Shown here: positions 36,245-45,114 of the stretch, in pieces
How positions within the stretch are numbered: position 1 is the first letter of the stretch
How the letters are laid out: each line of letters opens with the position of its first letter
Assembly (NCBI RefSeq): GCF_000374125.1
Contig: NZ_KB893643.1
Span: 193,645-257,644 of the forward strand
Length of the DNA: 64,000 nucleotides
Source of the DNA: Niabella aurantiaca DSM 17617
GTDB taxonomy: Bacteria; Bacteroidota; Bacteroidia; Chitinophagales; Chitinophagaceae
Direction: 5' to 3'
Made by a program: the position numbers and the translations under genes
Notes under the pieces: generated by a model
The model's input: only the letters and a program-made list of their open reading frames with translations
Told to the model about the DNA's origin: nothing
The model's database searches: none

Positions 36245-37768
36245 ATGGATTTTTTAAAATCGCTGAGCATCGAAAAAACAAACCGCGGCACCAGTACCGG
36301 CGGCACCTGGCTGGAACCGCTGTCGGAAGATATCGCGTCTTACTCGCCGGTCGACGGAGCTTTGATCGGTACTGTTTCGGCGACCACAGCCGGGCAGTAT
36401 GGGCTGGTGGCAGCACAGGCACAAAAGGCTTTTGCCGAATGGCGCAGCTGGCCGGCTCCCAGGCGTGGAGCGGTGGTACGCCAGATCGGTGACGCGCTGC
36501 GCCGACAAAAGGAATCGCTCGGAAGGCTGGTTTCTTATGAAATGGGGAAAAGCCTCCAGGAAGGCTGGGGAGAAGTGCAGGAAATGATCGATATCTGTGA
36601 TTTTGCCGTGGGGTTGAGCCGGCAATTGTACGGGCTGGCCATGCACAGCGAACGCCCGGGGCACCGGATGTATGAACAGTACCATCCGCTGGGCGTTGTG
36701 GGCATTATCTCCGCCTTTAATTTTCCCGTAGCGGTCTGGAGCTGGAATGCCATGCTGGCCCTGGTTTGTGGCAATACCTGCATCTGGAAACCCTCCGAAA
36801 AAACTCCGCTCTGCGGCGTTGCCTGTCAAAACATTATTTCACATATTTTTGAAAATAATAATGTTCCTGACGGAGTCTGTAATTTAATTACAGGCGATCG
36901 TTCGGCCGGCGAATGGCTGGCGGCCGATCCCCGGATCGCGCTTGTTTCTGCAACCGGTTCCACCCGGATGGGCAAGGCCGTAGCGGCAACCGTGGCAGGC
37001 AGGCTGGGCCGCTCCCTGTTGGAGCTTGGCGGCAACAACGCGATCATCATTTCAAAAGACGCCGACCTGGATATTGCCCTGCTCGGGGCTGTTTTTGGGG
37101 CAGTAGGTACCGCCGGGCAGCGCTGTACCACTACCCGCCGCCTCATCATTCACGAATCGGTTTATGAAGCGGTAAAAGCCAAATTAAAACAGGCATACAA
37201 CCAGTTAAAGATCGGCGATCCCCTGGATCCGGCCAATCATGTAGGCCCGTTAATTGACCAGGCCGCCGTGCAGTCCTACCTGAATGCCATTGAAAAATGC
37301 AGGGCTGAAGGAGGCCGCTTCCTGGTAGAGGGAGGTGTACTGGAAGGAGCATCTTTCAAAAGCGGATGCTACGTAAAGCCCTGTATTGCAGAGGTAGAAC
37401 CTCTATATACTATAGTAAAAGAAGAGACCTTTGCCCCCATATTATACCTGTTGAAATACCAAACGCTGGAGGAAGCCATCGTCATTCAGAACGGGGTACC
37501 CCAGGGATTGTCTTCTGCAATCATGACGCTCAACCTGCGGGAGGCAGAGCAGTTCCTGTCCTATGCCGGAAGTGATTGCGGGATCGCCAATGTGAACATC
37601 GGCACTTCCGGTGCGGAGATCGGTGGTGCATTCGGCGGCGAAAAAGAGACCGGCGGCGGCAGGGAGAGTGGCAGCGATGCCTGGAAGAATTATATGCGGC
37701 GGCAAACGAATACCATCAACTACAGTGCAGCGCTTCCGTTGGCCCAGGGTATCCGGTTTGACCTGTAA
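36245..37768 (+). CDS. Aldehyde dehydrogenase, ALDH7 (alpha-aminoadipic semialdehyde dehydrogenase-like)
   Basis: NAD(P)-dependent enzyme of 507 residues without a signal peptide. Motifs are GVVGIISAFNFPVAVWSWN, GSTRMGK, LLELGGNNAIII (general base Glu) and GTAGQRCTTTRR with catalytic Cys294. The C-terminal stretch EIGGAFGGEKETGGGRESGS and the YMRRQTNTINY end are those of antiquitin-type ALDH7. In bacteria this group oxidises aminoadipate semialdehyde (piperideine-6-carboxylate) in lysine breakdown. The gene stands alone between a REP-like element and a hairpin-rich spacer. Confidence 0.9.
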   Translation: MDFLKSLSIEKTNRGTSTGGTWLEPLSEDIASYSPVDGALIGTVSATTAGQYGLVAAQAQKAFAEWRSWPAPRRGAVVRQIGDALRRQKESLGRLVSYEMGKSLQEGWGEVQEMIDICDFAVGLSRQLYGLAMHSERPGHRMYEQYHPLGVVGIISAFNFPVAVWSWNAMLALVCGNTCIWKPSEKTPLCGVACQNIISHIFENNNVPDGVCNLITGDRSAGEWLAADPRIALVSATGSTRMGKAVAATVAGRLGRSLLELGGNNAIIISKDADLDIALLGAVFGAVGTAGQRCTTTRRLIIHESVYEAVKAKLKQAYNQLKIGDPLDPANHVGPLIDQAAVQSYLNAIEKCRAEGGRFLVEGGVLEGASFKSGCYVKPCIAEVEPLYTIVKEETFAPILYLLKYQTLEEAIVIQNGVPQGLSSAIMTLNLREAEQFLSYAGSDCGIANVNIGTSGAEIGGAFGGEKETGGGRESGSDAWKNYMRRQTNTINYSAALPLAQGIRFDL

Positions 37769-37841
37769 CTGCTAAATTTTGCCTAAAGAAAAAAGAGGGT
37801 GCAACCGCCGAAAACGGCAGCGCATCGTATAAAACGATACC

Positions 37842-37892
37842 GGATCCTGTTCTTAAGAATAATCTTTTTAGGATATTCTTAAAACCAGATCC
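37842..37892. repeat. Large imperfect palindrome upstream of the subtilase gene
   Basis: GGATCCTGTTCTTAAGAATA (37842-37861) and TATTCTTAAAACCAGATCC (37874-37892) are near-perfect inverted copies around a 12-base spacer. Two small hairpins precede it (GCCG-aaaa-CGGC and ATCGT-ataaa-ACGAT). The palindrome ends two bases before the putative -7 element. Confidence 0.7.
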
Positions 37893-37894
37893 GC

Positions 37895-37902
37895 TAAATT
37901 TG
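37895..37902 (+). promoter_or_regulatory. Candidate -7 element upstream of the subtilase gene
   Basis: TAAATTTG is an exact TAnnTTTG match 35 bases before the ATG at 37937. The expected -33 position falls inside the palindrome at 37842-37892, which could be an operator. No TTG is present there. Confidence 0.45.
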
Positions 37903-37936
37903 TAGCTTTTGCATAAGAAAACTCAATCTGAAGTAC

Positions 37937-39595
37937 ATGATGAAATTGTTGAAAAAGGCCGGATTGGCCCTGTTGAGCAGTGCGTTCCTGATTACCGGTT
38001 ACGGACAGTCGGATGTTCCGAAAGGATGGCACCTGAAAGACCTGAAAACCGATGGGTACTATGGTATCAGCGTAAATAAAGCCTATGATTTCTTGCGGTC
38101 GAAAAACAAAAAAAGCAGTTCCGTGATCGTAGGGATCATTGACTCCGGCATCGATACCACCCATGAAGACCTCCGGCCGGTGCTCTGGACCAATAAAGGA
38201 GAGATCGCGGGAAATGGCATTGACGATGACAGGAATGGCTATGTGGATGATGTGCATGGCTGGAATTTTATCGGCAGCCGGGACGGAAAGGAGAACGTGA
38301 CCAAGGACTCCTATGAAGCGGCCCGCGTATACTGGAAGCTGAAGGATAAATACGAAGGAAAGACGGTGAGCGAGGTTCCCGCTGCGGAACAGGAGACCTT
38401 TAAGACCTGGCAGCGCGCAAAGAAGGAAGTTCTTAAACCGGATGAAAACGGAACGGATGACATTTTCCTTGAAAGGATCTTCAAAATGATGAAAGTTGGT
38501 GACGAGATCATCCGCATCGATCTGAAAAAAGAAAAGTACACGGTCAAAGATCTCACCGATTACCGGGCGACCACCTTTAATGCCAACCAATTCAAGACCT
38601 TCCTGACCTCCATCAGCAAAGACAACAACAGCGACGACATCAGCAATAAAGACCTTCTTGAAAATATAGAGCAGGATATTGAAAAGATGAACAATAAAAA
38701 GCAGCCGCCGGAGCCCTTTCGCGATGAAGTGGTAAAAGACAATTACGACGACATCAACGACCGGTATTATGGCAACAACAACGTTCTGGTGAACGAGGAA
38801 TCGGCGATGCATGGTACGCATGTGGCCGGCATTGTAGGCGCAGCGAGGAACAATGATAAGGGGATGGACGGCGTGGCAGATAATGTACAGATCATGAGCA
38901 TACGCGCCGTGCCCAACGGGGACGAGCATGATAAAGACATCGCCCTTGCCATCCGCTATGCCGCCGACAATGGTGCGCGGGTCATCAACATGAGCTTTGG
39001 CAAAGGCTTCTCCCCCGAAAAAAAATGGGTGGATGACGCGGTGAAATATGCCGTAACAAAGGGGGTGCTTTTGGTACACGCTGCCGGAAACGATAAGCAG
39101 GACAATGACACTACGTTTAATTTTCCTTCGGCATATTACCTGGATAAAAGCAGGCCCGCAACCTGGATCACTGTTGGAGCCAGCGGCCCGGATGCCAAAA
39201 GCGGTCTCGTAGCCAACTTCTCCAATTACGGAAAAAAGGAAGTAGATGTTTTTGCGCCCGGCGTGCTGATCTACTCCACCCTTCCCGGTGGTGATACCTA
39301 TGGCAACCAGCAGGGCACCAGCATGGCCGCGCCTGTTGTTACCGGTTTGGCGGCGCTGATCATGAGCTACTATCCCGGCCTGAGCGCCGTTCAGGTAAAA
39401 GAGATCATCGAACGGTCGGTTTTAAAACCCGACACAAAGGTAACCAACCCCGAAACCCGAACGGAAGTACCCCTCTCCGACCTGTCGGTAACCGGGGGGA
39501 TCGTAAACGCTTATGAAGCCGTTAAATTAGCAGAAACTTATAAGGGCAGCAGTAATAAGGCCGTAAAACCCGCAGCCAGAAAAAGACACAAATAA
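37937..39595 (+). CDS. Secreted subtilisin-like serine protease (S8 family)
   Basis: Exported protease of 552 residues. The signal peptide ends near GYGQ (residue 24). The catalytic triad is Asp69 (VGIIDSGID), His292 (MHGTHVAGIVGA) and Ser462 (GTSMAAPVVTG), with Asn385 in HAAGND as the oxyanion residue. About 220 residues separate Asp and His, far more than the roughly 30 of subtilisin; the insert is Lys/Asp/Asn-rich and probably a surface domain. No C-terminal sorting domain is visible; the end is basic (AVKPAARKRHK). Start is ATG 37937, with a second ATG at 37940. Confidence 0.92.
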   Translation: MMKLLKKAGLALLSSAFLITGYGQSDVPKGWHLKDLKTDGYYGISVNKAYDFLRSKNKKSSSVIVGIIDSGIDTTHEDLRPVLWTNKGEIAGNGIDDDRNGYVDDVHGWNFIGSRDGKENVTKDSYEAARVYWKLKDKYEGKTVSEVPAAEQETFKTWQRAKKEVLKPDENGTDDIFLERIFKMMKVGDEIIRIDLKKEKYTVKDLTDYRATTFNANQFKTFLTSISKDNNSDDISNKDLLENIEQDIEKMNNKKQPPEPFRDEVVKDNYDDINDRYYGNNNVLVNEESAMHGTHVAGIVGAARNNDKGMDGVADNVQIMSIRAVPNGDEHDKDIALAIRYAADNGARVINMSFGKGFSPEKKWVDDAVKYAVTKGVLLVHAAGNDKQDNDTTFNFPSAYYLDKSRPATWITVGASGPDAKSGLVANFSNYGKKEVDVFAPGVLIYSTLPGGDTYGNQQGTSMAAPVVTGLAALIMSYYPGLSAVQVKEIIERSVLKPDTKVTNPETRTEVPLSDLSVTGGIVNAYEAVKLAETYKGSSNKAVKPAARKRHK

Positions 39596-39609
39596 AGATT
39601 TTTGTTATA

Positions 39610-39651
39610 GCAAGAGGCTGTTTCCATATATTTGGGGGCGGCCTCTTTGCT
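39610..39651 (+). terminator. Weak terminator-like hairpin after the subtilase gene
   Basis: AAGAGGC (39612-39618) pairs with GCCTCTT (39641-39647) across a 22-base loop, but only a short T stretch follows. Confidence 0.4.
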
Positions 39652-39711
39652 TAAAAGGGGTTAAATTGTTAATTCTGTAAGGCAAAAGGTTACATTGTGC
39701 CCCCTTTGCAA

Positions 39712-39719
39712 TAAATTTG
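39712..39719 (+). promoter_or_regulatory. Candidate -7 element upstream of signal peptidase gene
   Basis: TAAATTTG matches TAnnTTTG exactly, 23 bases before the ATG at 39742. A TTG lies 14 bases upstream, shorter than the usual spacing of about 19. Confidence 0.4.
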
Positions 39720-39741
39720 TTGATTAAAATAGTTTGAATCG

Positions 39742-41283
39742 ATGCCGGTACACCATTTAATTGTTGTCTATCTGATCAGTACGCTGTTGGTTTTTCTTCC
39801 CTCCTTTGGTTTGGCGCCCTTGTTTAAAAAGGCAGGATATGCACCCTGGAAAGCCTTTGTTCCGTTTTACAACACCTGGGTGATGCAGGAGATTGCAGGA
39901 CGGCCAAAGCATTGGGTGTTCTGGCAGTTCATCCCGGTTGTAGGCTGGTTCATCACCCCGGGGATCTTTATCGAGTTTGCAAAAGTATTCTGCCGGTTCT
40001 CCATTGCCGATCATTTTTTTGCCGCCATACTGGCGCCCTTCTACTTTCCCTGGCTGGCCCGCAATAAAGACGCACGCTTCATTAAGGCCGAGGGTGTAAA
40101 ACACCATCAGAAGCCGGCCTGGCGCGAGTGGGTGGATGCCGCCGTTTTTGCAGTTGTTGCTGCTACGCTGATCCGCATCTTCATCTTTGAAGCCTATGTG
40201 ATCCCATCCAGCTCCATGGAGAAGACCCTGCTCATCAATGATTATCTTTTTGTAAGCAAATTCAGTTACGGGCCGCGGATCCCCAATACCCCGCTCTCTG
40301 TACCTTTTGTACATAACTACCTACCGGGAAGCAGCGCAAAGTCCTATACCACGCTCATCGAGCTTCCTTATATCCGTTGGTTTGCAGCCCCGGTGAAACG
40401 GAATGACTGCGTGGTCTTCAACTTCCCCGAGGGCGATACGGTGATCAACAAGGACGGGTTCCAATCGGCCCAGCCCTATTATATGTTTGAGCGTATGCTG
40501 GGAAGGGACCGCGTCTTAAACGATCCGCAGTTTCAGCCACTGGCGGTGCACCCGGTCGATAAAACCGACAATTATATAAAACGTTGTATTGGTATTGCCG
40601 GCGATTCGCTCAAAATTGTGAACGGTATTGTTTACATCAATAACCAGCCGGGCAATATCGCTCCCACATCGGCCACATTCTATACCTTCCGTACAAAGAA
40701 CAATACGCCGGTTGATGCTGATTTTCTCCGGGAATCCGGAATACGGCTGAATATGGAGAGCAACAGCCCGGATTTTGCCATGCTGAACGGAGGCAATTAC
40801 AGCATTAACCTCACCCTGCCCGAACTGGAGATCCTGAAAAAGCTGCCCGTCATCGATCCGAACAGCATTGTAAAAGATGTTACGCCGGCCGGCCTTGTAG
40901 AGCAGGGCACCTTCCCTTTTGACACCCTCCACTTCAAATGGAACCGGGACAATTTCGGCACCATATGGATCCCCAAAAAAGGCGCTACCATTACCCTTAC
41001 AAAAGAGAACATTGCCCTGTATCGCCGGGCCATACAGGTATATGAAAAGAATACGCTCGTAGAGCATGCAAACGGCAGTTTTGCGATCAATGGCACCCCT
41101 ACGGATAAATACACGTTCAAAATGGACTACTACTGGATGATGGGCGACAACCGGCATAAATCGCAGGACAGCCGTTACTGGGGATTTGTACCGGAAGACC
41201 ATGTTGTGGGCAAAGCTGCCATGATCTGGTTCAGCTATGAAGACGGCCCCAGATGGCGCCGGTTCTTTAAGATCATTAAATAG
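39742..41283 (+). CDS. lepB: Signal peptidase I
   Basis: Inner-membrane protease of 513 residues that removes signal peptides from exported proteins. Three helices and an amphipathic region occupy residues 1-120, an N-terminal addition typical of the Bacteroidota enzyme. The anchor helix at 131-152 precedes catalytic Ser158 (IPSSSMEKTL). The general base Lys280 lies in YIKRCIGIAGDSL, and the late box GDNRHKSQDSRYWG is near residue 470. About 190 residues separate these last two boxes, a periplasmic insertion. Start is ATG 39742. A strong terminator follows. Confidence 0.95.
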   Translation: MPVHHLIVVYLISTLLVFLPSFGLAPLFKKAGYAPWKAFVPFYNTWVMQEIAGRPKHWVFWQFIPVVGWFITPGIFIEFAKVFCRFSIADHFFAAILAPFYFPWLARNKDARFIKAEGVKHHQKPAWREWVDAAVFAVVAATLIRIFIFEAYVIPSSSMEKTLLINDYLFVSKFSYGPRIPNTPLSVPFVHNYLPGSSAKSYTTLIELPYIRWFAAPVKRNDCVVFNFPEGDTVINKDGFQSAQPYYMFERMLGRDRVLNDPQFQPLAVHPVDKTDNYIKRCIGIAGDSLKIVNGIVYINNQPGNIAPTSATFYTFRTKNNTPVDADFLRESGIRLNMESNSPDFAMLNGGNYSINLTLPELEILKKLPVIDPNSIVKDVTPAGLVEQGTFPFDTLHFKWNRDNFGTIWIPKKGATITLTKENIALYRRAIQVYEKNTLVEHANGSFAINGTPTDKYTFKMDYYWMMGDNRHKSQDSRYWGFVPEDHVVGKAAMIWFSYEDGPRWRRFFKIIK

Positions 41284-41294
41284 CTCATAATCTT

Positions 41295-41338
41295 AAAAAA
41301 AGTCTTCGCAGGCAACCCGCTTGTGGAGACTTTTTTTT
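41295..41338 (+). terminator. Strong rho-independent terminator of lepB
   Basis: AAAAAAAGTCT (41295-41305) pairs with AGACTTTTTTT (41327-41337), and an inner CGCAGGC/GCTTGTG stem with wobble pairs prolongs the hairpin. The A- and T-runs allow action in both directions. Confidence 0.9.
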
Positions 41339-41508
41339 AACGGCCATTCGCCTACCTATTCATACGAAACTGAATGATCATTCAGGCCGGTACTTTCCCG
41401 TATAATGCTGATGTGATAGCCCTTCAGGCCAATGAAAGGGTCTGTTACGGATATCCAACCGGTATAAAATGTATTTTTACAGGATCTGCATAACGATAAA
41501 GCCACACC

Positions 41509-43197
41509 ATGACCGGAATTTCATCTGTAAAAAGAACCTTCTGTAAAGCGATCCGGAGCATTGCGCTCCCCTGTTTGTTCGTGATCTCCCTGCACTCCGT
41601 TGCGCAAAGTGGCCGTAGGTATGACATCGTTGTCTATGGAGGAACTGCCGCCGCTGTAATGGCCGCAGTTGAAGCCCGGATGTCCGGCAAATCGGTTGTT
41701 CTTATATCGCCCGACCGGCACCTCGGGGGGCTCTCCGCTTCCGGGCTGGGCTTTACCGATACCGGAGACAAATCGGTGATCGGCGGACTGGCCCGCGACT
41801 TTTACCATCGCATCTGGGAGCATTATAACGATCCCGCTGCGTGGAAATGGGAAACAAAAGCATCTTATGGGAACAAAGGACAGGGAACCCCGGCCATTGA
41901 TGGCGCTAACCGCACCATGTGGATCTTTGAGCCGCATGTAGCGGAAAAGATCTTTGAAGATTATATAAAAGAATACAGGATACCGGTATATCGCAATGAA
42001 TGGCTCGACCGGGAAAAAGGAGTGATCATTAAGAACCGGAAGATCCGCAGCATTGCAACACTTTCAAAAAAAAGATTTTCAGGGACCGTTTTTATTGATG
42101 CCACCTATGAAGGCGACCTGATGGCGGCTGCCGGGGTTTCCTATCATGTTGGCCGCGAAGCCGGCAATGTATATGGCGAACGCTGGAACGGGATACAGAA
42201 AGGTGTAAAACAGCACCGGCACAACTTTATGGTCCTGTCCGCCCCGGTAGATCCCTACAAAACGCCCGGTGATCCTTCCTCGGGGTTGCTGCCCGGCATC
42301 AGCGATGAGCCCCCCGGTAACAACGGTGAAGGAGATCACCGCATACAGGCCTATTGCTTCCGTGTCTGCATGTCGGCCAACCCGGCTAACCGGCGTCCCT
42401 TTCCAAAGCCGGAGCACTACAATCCGGATCAGTACCTGCTGCTGCTGCGGGTATTTCAAACGGGGTGGAACGAATGGTTCCAAAAGTTTGATGCCATTCC
42501 CAATAAAAAGACCGACACCAACAACCATGGTCCTTTCAGCACCGATTATATTGGCATGAATTATGACTACCCGGAAGCTTCGTACGAGCGCCGGAAAGCG
42601 ATCATCAAAGACCACGGGGATTACCAAAAAGGGTTGCTCTGGTTTGTTTCCAATGACCGGCGTGTTCCGGAAAAGATACGGCTGCGCATGCAGCAATGGG
42701 GATTACCGGAAGATGAATTCAGGGACAACGGCGGGTGGCCCTGGCAATTGTATATCCGGGAAAGCAGGCGTATGACGGGCAGTTATATCATGACAGAACA
42801 GGATGTGCTGGCCAGGAAAGAGACCCCGCATTCCATTGGAATGGGCTCCTATGCGATGGACGCGCATAATGCGCAGCGCTATGTAGATGAAAAAGGGCAG
42901 GTACAGAATGAAGGCGATATAGGTGTAGCTCCGGACCGGCCTTATAAGATCTCCTATGGATCCATCACTCCCAAACGTACCGAATGCACCAACCTGCTGG
43001 TGCCCGTTTGTCTTTCTGCCAGCCATATCGCCTATGGATCCATCCGGATGGAACCGGTGTTCATGATCCTGGCACAATCAGCGGCGGCGGCAGCCTCACT
43101 GGCCATTGACGCGCGCATACCCGTACAGGATGTACCTTACCAGCAACTGAGCCATGCGTTAAAAAAGCGGAAACAGGTGCTGGGCCCGGGAAATTAG
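41509..43197 (+). CDS. Secreted FAD-dependent oxidoreductase (FAD_oxidored family)
   Basis: Flavoprotein of 562 residues. A signal-like N-terminus (IALPCLFVISLHSVAQ) leads into the dinucleotide motif DIVVYGGTAAAVMAAVEARM. Further family motifs are SPDRHLGGLSASGLGFTD, FIDATYEGDLMAAAGVSYHVGR and YGSITPKRTECTNLLVPVCLSASH. The last ends in the typical AQSAAAAASLAI helix. This family is sometimes annotated as xanthan lyase, without good evidence. Members occur in polysaccharide loci and probably oxidise sugars or sugar acids. It is convergent with the DUF4091 gene, 75 bases away. Confidence 0.85.
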   Translation: MTGISSVKRTFCKAIRSIALPCLFVISLHSVAQSGRRYDIVVYGGTAAAVMAAVEARMSGKSVVLISPDRHLGGLSASGLGFTDTGDKSVIGGLARDFYHRIWEHYNDPAAWKWETKASYGNKGQGTPAIDGANRTMWIFEPHVAEKIFEDYIKEYRIPVYRNEWLDREKGVIIKNRKIRSIATLSKKRFSGTVFIDATYEGDLMAAAGVSYHVGREAGNVYGERWNGIQKGVKQHRHNFMVLSAPVDPYKTPGDPSSGLLPGISDEPPGNNGEGDHRIQAYCFRVCMSANPANRRPFPKPEHYNPDQYLLLLRVFQTGWNEWFQKFDAIPNKKTDTNNHGPFSTDYIGMNYDYPEASYERRKAIIKDHGDYQKGLLWFVSNDRRVPEKIRLRMQQWGLPEDEFRDNGGWPWQLYIRESRRMTGSYIMTEQDVLARKETPHSIGMGSYAMDAHNAQRYVDEKGQVQNEGDIGVAPDRPYKISYGSITPKRTECTNLLVPVCLSASHIAYGSIRMEPVFMILAQSAAAAASLAIDARIPVQDVPYQQLSHALKKRKQVLGPGN

Positions 43198-43272
43198 CCG
43201 GCAGCGCACGCAGCATCACCGTGCCGCATCAAAGATGAAAGGGTACACCTCGAACCTGAGATGACGCCTTCC

Positions 43273-45003
43273 CTACTGATTGATCAGCGGCTTCACTTTT
43301 GTTACCATATCCGCTGCAGCCTGTTGTGCCAGGTTTTTGATCTCAAATGCAGTAAGGGCGGCTTCGAGCTGTTTTAGTTTTGCGGCGTTGCCGTTTTCTT
43401 TGTACTTTTTTTTCAGAATGCGGATCTTTTCAAAATCCTGCACGCCTTCGATCATTTTTTCAAACCGGATGGAGGTAACCGGTCCGGGGTATACCTGGTA
43501 GGTATCTCCTGCAGGCCAGGTACGGAAACGGCTGTCGTTCACCGGATCCGCCGTCCAGCTGTTGTAGGCCCAGCGCAGGTAGCCTTTCATCCCTTTGGCG
43601 GCCGTGTACCAGCCGATCCAGACATGCTCTGCGGGCGGCGAGAAGGTGAACCCGTTCGGGTATTTTTCCGTGCAGCAGGTATACCAGGTACTCAGCTGTC
43701 CCCGTTGGTTCCGGGCCGCCAGCACATCTGCCGGGAACTGGTGCGCCGAAGCAATGCAGTAATCGTCAATATCTTTTTCTATTTCCGCATGATAGTCTCC
43801 TGCCAGCGCGATCTTCCAGTCCTTGTCAATTCCCTTCAATAATCTGATCACCGCTTTCATGGCATCCATGGGGCGCTCATCCATAGCAATGGTGGTCTTT
43901 TCAAACCAGCCCTTCGCCTTCAGGTGGCGGGTAAAATCCTTTAGCATGGGTGTCCAGAAAACATTGTATGCTTCTGACCCGATCTTGCCGGTAAATACCG
44001 TATCGCGGCCCAGGCCCTCATCATAATACTGAAAAGCCACCTTCCAGGGAACCATGCTGTAACAGTTGATGCGCTGGTTGATGCCCGTGCTCATTACGAA
44101 AGTGATGTACTTATCAAACAGGCTGTAATCAAAGCTCCAGCCGCCGTCCTTCTTCCTGGTCCATTTGATCAGGCTGGGATAATCGTCATAGGTCTGATGC
44201 CCCCAGGGCTCATTCACAATGCTGGCAGTGATGAATTTTTGTCCGGCCTTTGCCAGCATTGCATAGTATGGACGCATCCGTTCAAAATGCGCATCGCTCC
44301 ATAACGGTACATTATGCACGCGGGCCACTGCCGCCGGGTGCTGCCACAGATCAAGATGAAATGCCCACTGCGATGCCGGGGGCAACACTTTATCCAGCAC
44401 TTTAACGGTAAGCCTAAGCCGGTATTCTTTATCTGCCTTTATGGTGATCGGCCCTTCGTAGTTACCCGCCGGTGCATCTGCCGGCACATCGATGCTTACC
44501 CATATGGGCTGTACCTGGTTTGGTTTCAGAACGGCACGGGTCTTTCCAAAATCAATTGCATCCGCCACCAGCGATGAGTCAAAATCTACCGGTTTGCGAT
44601 GCCCGCAGCCGTTGCGGAACTCATCCGTCATGACATACCCCATAAACCCGGTCTGCACCCGGTCAGCAGGGATCTCCGCACCATTTTCAGATTTCAGGGA
44701 TCCGACAGCCGCTGCTACCGCTCCTTCTTTTGCGGACCATACGCCCAGCTGTGTATGCACCCGTTCCCCCTTCCAGGCTACCAGCGTTTCGGCGTTCTTA
44801 GCTGCTGCTTCCGGAATGCGGTCCTGCGGATACCGTTTATTACTGTTGAGGAAACCAACGGCCGTACCCCCTTTCAGGGTTTGCCAGCGGGCAGTTTTTT
44901 CCGCCGTGGTCATCGGAGGTTCTTTTTGAAGCGCAAGACTGATATCCTGTGCCGATAAGATACGAATGGTGCAAAGCAAGGCTGTTGTTAGAAGATAACG
45001 CAT
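43273..45003 (-). CDS. Secreted DUF4091 (glycoside hydrolase-like) protein
   Basis: Exported protein of about 576 residues. The signal peptide (YLLTTALLCTIRILSAQ) is followed by a beta-rich N-terminal domain (VWVSIDVPADAPAGNYEGPI-like strands to about 225). A TIM-barrel-like region follows (WAFHLDLWQHPAAVARV, MRPYYAMLAKAGQKFITASI, KTTIAMDERPMDAM, GWYTAAKGMKGYLRWAYNSW). DUF4091 lies at the end (VTSIRFEKMIEGVQDFEKIR). Such proteins are predicted glycosidases of unknown specificity. The start is 45003, with 45009 equally possible. It is downstream of the sulfatase gene on the same strand with a 111-base spacer. Confidence 0.82.
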   Translation of the reverse strand: MRYLLTTALLCTIRILSAQDISLALQKEPPMTTAEKTARWQTLKGGTAVGFLNSNKRYPQDRIPEAAAKNAETLVAWKGERVHTQLGVWSAKEGAVAAAVGSLKSENGAEIPADRVQTGFMGYVMTDEFRNGCGHRKPVDFDSSLVADAIDFGKTRAVLKPNQVQPIWVSIDVPADAPAGNYEGPITIKADKEYRLRLTVKVLDKVLPPASQWAFHLDLWQHPAAVARVHNVPLWSDAHFERMRPYYAMLAKAGQKFITASIVNEPWGHQTYDDYPSLIKWTRKKDGGWSFDYSLFDKYITFVMSTGINQRINCYSMVPWKVAFQYYDEGLGRDTVFTGKIGSEAYNVFWTPMLKDFTRHLKAKGWFEKTTIAMDERPMDAMKAVIRLLKGIDKDWKIALAGDYHAEIEKDIDDYCIASAHQFPADVLAARNQRGQLSTWYTCCTEKYPNGFTFSPPAEHVWIGWYTAAKGMKGYLRWAYNSWTADPVNDSRFRTWPAGDTYQVYPGPVTSIRFEKMIEGVQDFEKIRILKKKYKENGNAAKLKQLEAALTAFEIKNLAQQAAADMVTKVKPLINQ

Positions 45004-45114
45004 GATCATGAATTGAGTAGGAGGCAAAATACATCATTCTTCCCTTAAAACCAATGTTAGTGGAAACGATTGCACAGGGCCGGCAGCGGCTTCCGGCCAC
45101 CCTAAAGTGCTCTG

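Noticed and set aside
37868-39079. 403-codon reading on the minus strand
   Set aside because: Antisense to the subtilase, whose catalytic residues are intact; the long reading reflects codon bias of the real gene.
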